Assembly (NCBI GenBank): GCA_965153355.1
Contig: OZ231127.1
Coordinates: 66,154,001 to 66,218,000, forward strand
From: Flaccisagitta enflata
Lineage: Eukaryota > Chaetognatha > Sagittoidea > Aphragmophora
Direction: 5' to 3'
Length of the DNA: 64,000 nt
The position numbers and the translations under genes are program-made. Below, piece after piece: positions 21,085-31,400 of this stretch; positions within the stretch are counted from its first letter, which is position 1; the number at the start of each line of letters is the position of its first letter. The notes under the pieces were generated by a model that worked only from the letters and a program-made list of their open reading frames with translations, had not been told where the DNA came from and did no database searches.

Positions 21085-21245
21085 GAAAACATCGTTAAAA
21101 AAAGTCAACTGAATGATAAACGTCACATGTGAAAAAGTCACCTTGGTGTTAAAAGTAAGCTTAGTGAAAAAGTCACCTGCACTCAAAAAGTCACCTGCAC
21201 CGTATAAGTTGCCTGTGTGGAAAAAGTCACCCGCTTGAAAAAAGG
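21085..21245. repeat. AAAAAGTCACCT-type array
   Basis: About eight degenerate units containing AAAAGTCACC, ending about 70 bp before the acceptor of the RecQ exon. Confidence 0.75.
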
Positions 21246-21337
21246 AAAGAAAAGACAAAGCACATATTTAAAAGTTTTCAACAAAACTTTCTACAAATCT
21301 GTTAATTCTTGTTGCAGTGTTTTTATCCTGCATAGCA

Positions 21338-24300
21338 ATGTCTGATTTGACTCTATTTCTGAAGTACCTTGAAGCGCTTTATGTTTTCTTCACTTTATTG
21401 GAAAACCCTATTTCCATTCTTCATTCTTACATCTTGCAAACAATAAGAAATCACCTAAAAATTTTCACCTTCTCCAATTTGAAAAATTGCTTCTTGGATG
21501 AAAATCATTGTAAGAAACTGCCAATATCTTTACCTCTGAAAGCAAAATGGCTTATATCAAAATTGCATTTAAATGCTGAGTATCTTCTGCTCAGTTTAGA
21601 AGATTCTTTTTTAAAAAAGAATTTACCCGCGGACGCATATGATTTCCACACGCTATGTGTCATTCTGATGAGTGATGGACTTTATCAATCCCTTCACAAA
21701 GATTTTCAAATCATCTGGAGTGAAACTCAGCTTACGTTCATTTTACGAGAGGTTTTTAAATTGCCAAGCTTTCGACATAATCAGCTTAAAGCCATTCAGC
21801 AAACTTTATCTTCCAAACCAGTGATTGCCCTATTCCCTACGGGATATGGAAAATCACTGGTATACATGATCCCATGTTGTGTGGAATACGGAATAACTCT
21901 GCTTTTTTCACCGTTGTGTAGTCTGATTACTGATCAAGAGAGACGCTTACAACAATTAGGCATAAATGCTGTGGCAATAAGAGCGGGATTAGATAATCAA
22001 ACTGTCCATGTGATACGTCGAAATTTATCCATGAGATTTTCACCATATTCAGTAGTACTGTTAACCCCTGAAAAATTCCTCAACGATTTTTCTCTACGAA
22101 ACCTACTCCATTGCCTTCATTTGAGGGGTATTTTAAGGAGGATCGTTTTTGATGAGTGTCACACCATATCTCTTTGGGGACATTCGTTCAGACCATCGTA
22201 CATTAAATTATGTCAGACTTTAACAAACTTCAATGGAGCCAACTTTTTATGTTTAACTGCAACTGCTGATGGGTCGATTTTAAAAGATTTGGAACATTTA
22301 CTGCATCTAAAAGGGAACAATGTTAGTGTGATAAGAGAAAGTTTTAATCGGAAAAACTTACAATTCATCATAAAAGACAAAACAAAATTCGTTTTAAAAG
22401 ATTGTATAACCTTAATAAAAACTAATTTCAGTGGAAAAACAGGAATTCTATATTGTACAACTTGCCGGGAAGCAGACAAAATTAGCCAGCTGATGGTGCA
22501 AGCTGGAATCAAAGCAATGCCTTATCATTCAAAGCTAGATGAAAATCTTAAGCTTAAAGCGGTGGAATTGTGGATGGCAAATGTGGTACAAATAATTTGT
22601 GCTACTATTGCGTTTGGTTTAGGCATTGATAAACCTAATGTCAGGTTTATTATTTTGCACTCCATCCCATCCTCTGCTGAAAGTTATTTACAACTTTGTG
22701 GTCGCGCAGGTAATGATTTGCCATGGCTTTCCATAAAAAATATGATGGTCATAACAGCCTTATATGGTCAGCAGTAGCCCATGCCCTAAAGTTAGTTAAT
22801 ATTTTGATGTGACGGTGTGAGGGGCTGCAGCCCCAGAGGATCTGGGAAGCACGAGTTGAGGCTTTGAGCCCTGAATTGGAGACTGAAGGGCTTGAATTAG
22901 GGTCTGAGAGGCCTGACTTTGGTAGGTCAGAGTTGGGTCAGATAAGTAAAAAATGGTCCTGTAGGCTTGGTTTGGGGTCTGATTTGCCTGAAGTATGATA
23001 ATGAAGGTCTCATTTGGATCTGAGAGGTCTGAGAGGTCTGAACTGGGGTCTTAAGAGCCTTGATTGAAGGTCTAAGAAGACCAATATGAGGTCTGAGAAG
23101 TCCGGTTTGTGTTCTGCGAGGCTCTGCGCCCTCCCTTCCTCCCTCAACTTCAGTCATTAACTACTTTGGCAGGGTATGGGTAAAGCTGGTCATTACCGTA
23201 TTTTTTCTAAAAAGCGCCCCAGGGGCTTTTGAAATCGAGATGAAACTTGGCTTTTTGGGCAGCGGCCCCGAAGGGGACGAAGTCCTGTAGAACACGGGGA
23301 ATCTGTCCGTCCGTACGTCCGTACGTCCCCCCCTGCCCCATCCTCAGGGCTTCTCCTCCTTTGGGGCCTATTCTGACCCCAATTCTGCCAAATAGCCCAA
23401 ATCCATGCAATATGGCCCAAATCTAAGCAAAATGACCCAAATCCAAGCATATTGGCCCAAATCCAAGCAAAATGGCCCAAATCTTGCCAGAAAACCCTAA
23501 TTCTGGCCTGAGGTCCATCATTTTGGCCTCCAGTACCTAGATTCTGACCAGATTTGGGCCATTTTGCTTGGATTTGGGCCAATATGCTTTGGTTTGGGTC
23601 ATTTCGCTTAGATTTGGGCAATATTGCATGGATTTGGGCTATTTGGCAGAATTTGGGTCAGAATAGGTCCCAAAGGAGACGAAGCCCTGAGGATGGGGCA
23701 GGGGGGGACGGACAGACGGACGGACGGACAGATTCCCCCTGTTCTACAGGACTTTGTCCCCTTCGGGGCCGCTGCCCTGCTCCCCCTCAACTTAATCAGA
23801 CACTACTCAAGCAGGGCACGGGTACCGCTGACCACTTACTGCCTTTGGGCCGCTATTTTTTTTTAACCCTTCAATTAGCGCCCCTTTTATATTGTAGATG
23901 AACTATTATCTTTTTCATGAAAGGCTACAAAAACGCTAAATTTGACTCAAAATGGAGATATTTCTTGCATATATCTGGTTGAAAGTCTTTGGAACTTGCT
24001 CATTGTGTTGTTTTATATCATCATTTTACTCAATATTTCTGTTCAAATCTCTTCTGAAAGGTATAACACTATGAAAAAAAAGAGGGGGGGGCGCTTTTTG
24101 GAGGGGGGGCACTTTTTAGAAAAAATATGGTAACACTTTTGTGACTATTGTCCTTGTTCTTTTTATGTTCTTCTTCAAAAAGCCCCTACCTTGTGTGCAA
24201 TATTGACTACATAGGTCGAGATGGAGAAGCTGCGTTCTGCTACTTATTTTTCGCAAGAAGTGATGCAAGGAAAATAAAGCGGATGCTGCAAGAGGACTGC

Positions 24301-24918
24301 CCACCAAAAGTGTACAGCGAAAAAGTCAATCGCCTCTCAACATTTGTAGATGCGATTGAAACTGAAACGAGATGCATCCGCCAAGTACTGTTACTATATT
24401 TAGATGAAATTTGGAACTCTGACTGTCTTACAAATGGGGATTTGCCTTGCACCATCTGTGATAAAGCCTTCAACAGACTCACTGTTGATGTCACTGCCGA
24501 AACTCTGACAGTTCTAAATTTCCTTACCTGCCAATCATATATAAGGGAATTGGATCTTGTAGAAACTCTCTATGGGACCTTTCATAAATTCCAACAATAT
24601 AGATGGGTTTATGGGAGTGTTAGACGCTGGTATCGCACAAGAATAGTTCATTTTATACAAGAGTTGCGTTTGAAAGGTTTGATCGTAACTAACTACGAAG
24701 TGATTAATGAAGTCCCTCTGGCATTTTTAGTTTTGACAGATTTAGGGAGACAGTTTTTAATGGCGCCATATGATTTTTGTATCTTAGTCCCATCCTTTTT
24801 GATTCCCTCCAATTCGCAAGCGTTGATCTCTTTTAGGCCAAACAGAGTTGTTAAAAGGCGTCATCATGTCATGAACAAAAGATTTAAACCAAAAGAAAAA
24901 AAAATAAAAGTTTTATGA
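21338..24918 (+). CDS. RecQ-family DNA helicase
   Basis: Two exons, (21318)21338-22709 and 24215-24918, join in phase 1 in the middle of motif VI and restore CGRAGRDGE, giving 691 residues. SF2 RecQ motifs appear in order: motif 0 FRHNQLKAIQ, Walker A FPTGYGKS (Lys172), Ia LLFSPLCSLITDQ, DECH box (272-275) with SLWGHSFRPSY, III LCLTATA, IV GILYCTT, V ATIAFGLGIDKPNVR, and VI. A Cys cluster (CIRQ, then CLTNGDLPCTICDK) resembles the RecQ zinc module, and a winged-helix-like part follows. There is no HRDC domain before the stop. RecQ enzymes unwind duplex DNA 3'-5' during recombination and replication repair. The DECH box and Tyr in Walker A deviate from the common DEAH and GGGKS forms. An acceptor 20 nt upstream of the ATG means a 5' exon may exist. 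A poly(A) signal is at 25206. Confidence 0.9.
22795..23165. repeat. degenerate GGTCTGAG-rich tandem region
   Basis: Irregular repeats of GGTCTGAGAGGYCTGA character in the RecQ intron. A related degenerate CCCAAGGCCT-type stretch occurs at 60830-61000, next to a similar GGGCAGTGGCCCTGAAGG block. Confidence 0.5.
23195..24131. mobile_element. MITE-like element with TACCGTATTTTTTCTAAAAAG ends
   Basis: The left end TACCGTATTTTTTCTAAAAA continues into GCGCCCC and is matched in inverted orientation at about 24104-24131 with two mismatches over 28 bp. Both ends abut TA, fitting a TA target duplication of the Tc1/mariner type. It encodes nothing recognisable and sits wholly in the RecQ intron. Confidence 0.65.
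23258..23776. repeat. long palindrome, 227 bp arms
   Basis: The arms 23258-23484 and 23550-23776 are near-identical inverted copies around a 65 bp centre. They start GGCAGCGGCCCCGAAGGGGAC and contain repeated CCAAATCCAAGCAAAATGGC units. The structure can form a cruciform or, in RNA, a long hairpin inside the RecQ intron. Confidence 0.85.
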
Positions 24919-24997
24919 TTTAGTCGTTCAACAGTGTCATCACTCCTTGCAAATTTTTTAATAGTTTACTTTTGGGTTTTAGGTCATATTTTTACAC

Positions 24998-25293
24998 ACG
25001 TAACTCCACACCCCACTTTGTCCATCCGTCAGTTGGTTGGTTGGTCTAAAACTTTTACTTTTTTTAATGATTTTATTTCTATTTTGAGGACGTAAAAAAA
25101 CAAAATTCATATAGTTAAGGAAAGAAAGCCAACATGTTTAAGTCGCATGCGAGACTTAAGATATTTTTTACTTTGAATGACTCAGAATGACTTTGTATAC
25201 TGTAAAATAAATACAAGAAATAAATTTGATTCAAAAGATTAAAAGTGTGGTTAACCAACAGCCAAACTGATGGACAAAATGGGGTGTAGAGTG
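24998..25293. mobile_element. inverted pair of hairpin-element heads
   Basis: 24998-25045 carries CACACCCCACTTTGTCCATC in plus orientation, and 25253-25293 carries the same head inverted. A bare AGTCGCATGCGAGACT hairpin lies between them (25140). These look like truncated copies of the short hairpin element. Confidence 0.5.
25206..25211 (+). terminator. polyadenylation signal AATAAA
   Basis: AATAAATACAAGAAATAAA holds two signals about 290 bp after the RecQ stop. Confidence 0.4.
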
Positions 25294-25299
25294 GAGAAT

Positions 25300-26600
25300 A
25301 AATACACCATATAAAACCTGAAGACCAGCTGTAGGCCCAACATTGACCACACGCTGCAGCATCTCATTTTGTCCAGGCCAGTGATGAGTGGGCATCCGGG
25401 GCAGCAGGCTTAAGTGTGGTTATGTGCTGTCCAACCTTCTGAATAATTGAGGAGACCATTGAGTCAACGACCTTCTCCAACAACAGTGTTTTGTGTTGCT
25501 GTTTTGTGAGCCCGACTCAGAACAAATCTGTGGGCATCCACTCACCACACCCAACCTAATTTCCGGAAGCAACAACGCCGTCAATGCCTCCACCACGGCA
25601 CCGCCGACAACCTTTTTCAGCCAACAAAGACAGCCCCATGGCCCCTAGCCATCTGGGGCTCCCACCGGTTTAGTTCAAATGCCCGGTGGTCCAGCTGTAG
25701 CTTGTCTACTACCAGTGAAAATGCTGGTAACTTCTCCTGGTCATTAGCTTGTTTTTGGTCGGCGTGGTATCAATTTTGGCGCTCCCCTTGGCGCTCCCCT
25801 TGACGTCGCCTAAGCCTCCACATTGTCAACAACGTCGTCCACGGCCCCACGGCACCGTCAACGGCTCCACGACATCGTCAGCAGCGTCACGATCAACTTG
25901 AGGAGTCCCACAGCTTGGCTGCTGGGAGCAGTTGCAGTGGGCATCCACCGAGCCAGCCTAGAGCCGTGGAGATTGGCAGAACGGGGGGTTTGGTGCGAGC
26001 AAACCCACCTCCAATAAAGGGGTGAGCCAAACATAGAATTTAATAATCTCTTCTTCCCCCACAACCGAACCAACGGACATCAAAACCAACTTTAAACTCT
26101 TAAAACTCATGCTGGTTTTCCTTCCCATTTTTCACCCGCATGTATCCGGTGTTGACGAGTCCCCATCAACTCCACGGACATCACGAGACGTCAGGAAGGT
26201 GTCAAACCACTTCCTCAACACCATCACTTCACTCTCGACTCAACGTCGCATCCTCAGACCTCCAGCATCTCGTCGTCGACTGCAAACCGACTTCAACCGC
26301 ATCAACAACATTGGCGTCTGCGGATCATGATGTCTCACACCCAAACGGTTCAAGCTGAAGATGCCAAACTCGGTCAACAGGTCAACCACATCAAGGGGCA
26401 ATCAACCCGACTTTTCATCTTCCCATCACGAGCCCCCAGCGTCTCGTCAGACCGCATCTCTCCGCTGAACTCAGCTGCCGAGCGCCGAACTCAAAGTAAA
26501 ATCCAAGTGTATTGTTTTGTCAACTTCGGCGGGTTGCTGTTATCGGTAATCGGTTGTCGTTATCGGTTATTACAGGATCTGATTTTACATGCTTAACATA
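25300..26600. other. unassigned GC-richer segment
   Basis: Rich in CACCGTCAACG- and CCACGGCACC-like words and in short overlapping frames, but no frame shows a recognisable domain or a convincing splice arrangement. It could be an old repeat or an unrecognised 5' part of the terminal exon at 26609. Confidence 0.35.
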
Positions 26601-26608
26601 TTCATCAG

Positions 26609-26802
26609 GACCATGGCGAAATCGATTATTTGATGGCGATGAACTTGACGTTGGTGACGGGACGTTGATGATGGGAGGTTTAGAAAAGCTAACGCGAATC
26701 GAGATGGAGTTACTGAAGTCCGGGACCCTTATTGACATGTGGCATGAAAAAGGTGGGGTAAAAGGATTGAATCATAAGGGAATACACAAAAAACGAAAAT
26801 AG
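26609..26802 (+). CDS. terminal exon of an unknown gene
   Basis: After the acceptor ACATATTCATCAG, a phase-1 frame reads PWRNRLFDGDELDVGDG, then a stretch with EKLTRIEMELLKSGTLID, and ends basic (HKGIHKKRK) at a TAG. It has the look of a real C-terminus, with mixed hydrophobic and charged residues and a helix-like segment. I cannot assign the upstream exons or the family. Confidence 0.4.
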
Positions 26803-26824
26803 ACATTTTGAGTAATGTTACAAC

Positions 26825-27110
26825 TGATTTAAGGGCTCACTCTTTGGTCAGGGCTGAATCTTTAGTCAGGGCTGACTCTTTGGTCAGGGCTGACTTTTTG
26901 GTTAGGGGTGACTTTTTGGTTAGGGGTGACTTTTTGGTTAAGGGTGACTTTTTGGTTAAGGGTGACTTTTTGGCCAGGGGTGACTTTTTGGTGTCCATGT
27001 AGCCATAGGATCAGCCCTGCTCAAAAAGTCACCCTGAACCAAAAGTCACCCTGACCCAAATGTCACCCTGACCCACACAGTTACCCTTTACAAAAAAGTC
27101 ACCCTTTGTC
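26825..27110. repeat. GTGACTTTTTGGT array with inverted half
   Basis: About ten 18 bp units (TTTGGTCAGGGCTGACTC grading to TTTTGGTTAGGGGTGACT) at 26835-26998. They are followed at 27020-27110 by the same core inverted (AAAAAGTCACCCTGACCC). Together they form an imperfect palindrome. Confidence 0.8.
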
Positions 27111-27137
27111 ACATTCCGCACATTCCCCATTATCCAG

Positions 27138-27230
27138 GACAACGAAGACGACAACGCGCAGCCATCTCTTTGGATCTCGGAGGAGAGGAACAAGATGGCG
27201 TCGGTTCAAGCAGCCGAGCGGAGGAAATGA
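27138..27230 (+). CDS. candidate short terminal exon
   Basis: A pyrimidine-rich acceptor (CATTCCCCATTATCCAG) is followed by a frame reading DNEDDNAQPSLWISEERNK and ending ERRK-stop. Another frame stays open longer, so the reading frame is uncertain and no family is recognised. Confidence 0.25.
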   Translation, partial: DNEDDNAQPSLWISEERNKMASVQAAERRK

Positions 27231-27596
27231 AGTCGAGGAGGATTCTCCTTTACGAAAGGAAAGGGAGGCGCAAGCGGAAGTCAGCGCCGTCCGGTCTGGG
27301 CAGGAAATGGACACTGCGCGCGATCGGCCAACTTCGACCCCTCTAACAAATTCCCCTAAAGATTGTGTTTGTTTCTTTTTCATTGCTGCCAAAGGATTTC
27401 AAATCTCGTGATTCTCTGATTTATGGTGTTATTTAATACTGGTTAAGTGAATTGGCTTCCCTGACGTTCTTACGTGACAATCGATTAAATAATTTCAGTT
27501 AGACATGATGTATCAATGCTTTTTCCTTCGACTTCCCTGTCCTGCGCCCTACCAATCTACAGCATCCGTGTAAGTCCATGACACTTCTTTTTTGGC

Positions 27597-27668
27597 GCAT
27601 TTATGGAATTTGTGATCTTTAGCCCCCCTATGTCGCGGACGCAATTGCTGTTCAGATTTTTTTGTTTT
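27597..27668. repeat. 70 bp dispersed motif, copy 1
   Basis: ATGGAATTTGTGATCTTTAG then CCCCCCTATGTCGCGGACGC and CTGTTCAGATTTTT. Related copies are at 33172-33238 and 37248-37316. Confidence 0.55.
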
Positions 27669-27740
27669 TTTGTTCTTTGTCATCCTTGTAATAAACTTGA
27701 TTAACACACAGTCACAGTGAAGAGAAATCTAGGACAAATG

Positions 27741-28300
27741 TTAATCTCCGTCGCGATCGTAACTCACATGACTTTTTTGCATGCTTTCCTTGATTAAATT
27801 CACGTCGACGCAAGGCTTGGAGGCAGTAGTTTCGAAAGCCAAATACGTATTGACAGCCGTTTCCAGTCCATTGAGCGCCACTCTCGCGTCCCCGTTGGTC
27901 AAATGCGATAAAACATCGAGGGTGTTGGAAGAAACCCGAACGTGGGACTTATCGGCGGCGATGACCTTCTGAGGATTCGCGTTTAGTTTTGAGCTTCTGG
28001 TTTTCGATTTACCATCACCCTCATCTACGACGATACTGTTGAAATAATCGACGCCACGTTTGAGGAACTTTCGGATATCTCGTGGTGTCAACGCGTTTAA
28101 AACAACCACTTTGCATCTACTCAGTAACGCGGAATTAAGACTAAACGAAGGATTATCCGTCGTGGTTCCGTTCTCGATAATCGGCAAAAACGCGTCATGT
28201 TGATTCTTGGTGAAGCGATGAATTTCGTCCATTAACAGCAAAGTGCGGCGTTTTGTCATTTTCACGTCAACGACCATTTCCAAGTCATTTAAACAATGGC
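27741..28300 (-). pseudogene. WRNIP1/RarA-like AAA+ ATPase relic
   Basis: The minus-strand frame carries TLLLMDEIHRFTKNQHDAFL (Walker B), then NPSFSLNSALLSRCKVVVLN with the arginine-finger region, then HLTNGDARVALNGLETAV and a KSHVSYDRDGD end. This is the order seen in WRNIP1, an ATPase acting at stalled replication forks. Between Walker B and NPSF, about five residues including the GATTE sensor-1 segment are missing (ENGTTTDNPSF). Walker A and everything upstream is not found. The frame ends in TAA where the family continues for hundreds of residues, and no splice sites flank it. I read it as a truncated, intronless or exon-fused relic. A functional gene with unseen exons is less likely because of the sensor-1 loss. 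Confidence 0.7.
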
Positions 28301-28490
28301 AACGATGGCGACAAAAAGAAAAAGAACAGAAGAAGGTATGAATAAGACAAGAAGGCATGGTGGGGATGAGGATTAATTGAATGTGTTGGATATTCACTGA
28401 TTTGACAATGAGAAAAGTTATGATTTTGAGAACCTGTTTTATTTACCTGTTTTATTTAGAAAAAAAGTTCCTTGATTGGAATAGTCGTCA

Positions 28491-31400
28491 ATGGACGCTG
28501 ACAGACAAACTCCTAATGATGAACTTAAAGGAATTCGCCAAGCTTCAACAGTCATTCGTCTGGCTGGGTTTGGAAAATCATCCCATCTCTCAGCTTATCG
28601 TGGGGTATGTAGTTGCATTTTCATTTATTGTATAACATTACGCAACTCAAAGTATGACTTCGACTTCATGACATGGTATGTCATCATCTCCATCAAGGTA
28701 TGGCATCATCACCGTCAAGGTATGGCATTGTCTTCAAGGTATAGTATCATCGTCTTCAAGGTATGGCATCATCGACTTCAAGGTACGGCATTGTCTACAA
28801 GGTATGCCCTCTTTGACTTCAAGGTATGCACTCATCAACTTCAGGGTATGCCCTCATCGACTAAAAGATTTTCTGGTGCATCATCTTGCAAACTTGAATG
28901 ACTTCGATATTTTTAAACTGCCGGGGTGCCGATTCTGTTAAGTTGCCGCGTAGCATTAAAATTCCAACCAAGGCTGCCGCACTATCTTTACCTATGATTT
29001 CTTTTAAAACTAGCCCTGTGAAGCCTACTTGACATTTGTTTTGCTTATTTAAAAGGATAGAAATAAGTTCTACTCCACATAATTTCGGGTTTCATTTCAA
29101 TTTGCATACCACTTCTCGCAAAAACGACTTTTTGCTTCTCATTTTCCTTTATCATTTATCCTCATTTCTCAGTTTTGATTTGTTTCCCCCACCATATGCC
29201 GCAACTGCCGCACTTGGCAGCTGTCCTGCCGCGTAGCATTGCTACCCTGCTACCCTGAATTGGCACCCCGGTTCAACTGAATAGTGCTTATGGTGGTACC
29301 TATAACTGTATCTTTATGCTGTACTTATAACAGCTCGCGATCTATGTTTAATCAGGAACAAAGAGCGAGTGAATGCCCTTCTGAGGACGAATGATTTGCG
29401 GTCGAGGGAAGCCATGTTGGACAACACATGTGCGAGCATCGAAAAAACGCCTTGGCATGTGTTCATTCAAGGTGATTGCATAATATTGAATGCAGTAATT
29501 GTTGTCATTTTAGATGATTATTAGCAAGTAATAAGGTGTTGAATTTTTTCAGCCGCGTGCAACGCGACTACACCTTGCTTTGTCCATCAGTCAGTTTTTT
29601 TCTTCGACCTAACTGTTCTTGCCTAATTGCTTGGGTGACATCAAATATGGCCCCTGCCCACCCACATGCCACTGGGGTAGCCGTGTATCTGGCCTTGTTT
29701 AAAAAATTAATTAATGGTACTGTCATTTTATCAACTCAGATGCCTTGGTCTCGCGACAAGAGGAAGCACGGAATTTTGAACTAGGTGAGTCTTTGTTCTG
29801 TGTTCTTGACATGTTCTTGAAAAATGGGAAAAAGTGCTGATTCTGCTTAGCTGCCGAGAAGGAAAAAAATTTAACTTAAGCTGCCACATGTTATACAAGG
29901 CCAAGAGCTATAGATTTCCCAGTTGTCTTCGCGACCTCCCCCCTCCCCCCCCCCGCCCGTACTACCAGATGTTGTTTCCAATGTTACCTAGATAAGATCA
30001 CTTTGACCCAGTCCTGTATATTGTTCTACATTCCCCACCCCCATGGGGGGGGGGGGAAATAATCAAAGAGTTTGGAGATGGGGAAAAAATATAAGGGGGA
30101 AAAAGGAGAAAAAAAGAAAATTTGGGGAAAATAAAACTTTTGGCAGTACCTATTCATATAAACTTACAAGTAAAACATAATTTATCTTTATTTTAAATTT
30201 AAAAACACTTTTATTGCTATATGGGGAAGAAAATCATAGGTTTTGTAATGCGACGCAACATGTCGCGGGGAAGAAAATCAAAGGCAGGGGGGGGGGAAGT
30301 AATCAAAGATCATAGAACTATATACATCCCTGCTTTGATCATGACATTAAATTGAGGTAAGATATCGATATTTCCGCCAAGTTTTTGAGATCTAAAAATC
30401 AGATTATCCACAAAACAACCAACTTGGTGAAAATCTTAGATGAACCGCCTCATTCTTTCATTACATCTTTCTTCCTTCCTTCCTTCCTTCCCTCCTTCTA
30501 TCTTTTCTTTATTTCTCTTTCAGTCTTTCTCTTCTTTTTTTCTGTCTTCCTTCCTTGGCTTAACGCACATGCCACACTTTGGAGCTTGCCATGTAGCATT
30601 GCTACCATGCTACACAGAATTGGCACTTCTGCTTGGTAGTTGCACATGGACCAATGTTCAATAAAATGATCGCTGCCACTATTTAATCCTTTTTTGGACA
30701 GATATATCGAAGGCGATGACCATCGCAGAGGAGTTGATAACTCGTGCAGGTAATATAAGAGGCAGGAATTTGAAGTGTTAGTTATTATGAGTATACAGTT
30801 GCTGTCCCATAAACATTGCTACTTTGGTCTGTTATTGTCAAGCTTCCTAGTAAGGCCAAAACTACTTGCTGTCAGAAGGAGAATATTGTAGCTGACAGGG
30901 GGCAAGGTTAGACTACCTGGGTGGTTCCATGTGAAATCATCAAAAAGTGAAAACCCTTAAAAAATGGAACTGGCTCTTTTTTGGTGTAAAGGTACCCCTT
31001 GAGGAGTTATTCAATAATCCCGAATATGTTTTCGCTCGGACCCATATTTTTGGTTTTACGGGGGTTTGAAATTTTGGCCCCCGGGGTACCCCCAAAACTT
31101 TAAAAAGCCATATCTCTGCCAATTTTCATGATAAAAGGGCAATCTTGGTGTCAATCTTCTTGTTTTAACCTAAAGAATCTGTTGGGAAAAAATTAGAAAA
31201 AAAAATATTTTGGTAGTTTTCAATCCTCCGGGTTCCTCTATGGGTACCCCCGGCGTGCCAAGCCATTAAAAATTTGGGAAAAAAGTTGGAAAAATATTTT
31301 TCCATGTTTGTTATTTCATATTAAAGAATAAAAAATATGGGAGCTCAACTCCATAGTACCCTAAAAAAGGGTCAAAAAAGGGAAGTAGGGCCCATTTTTA

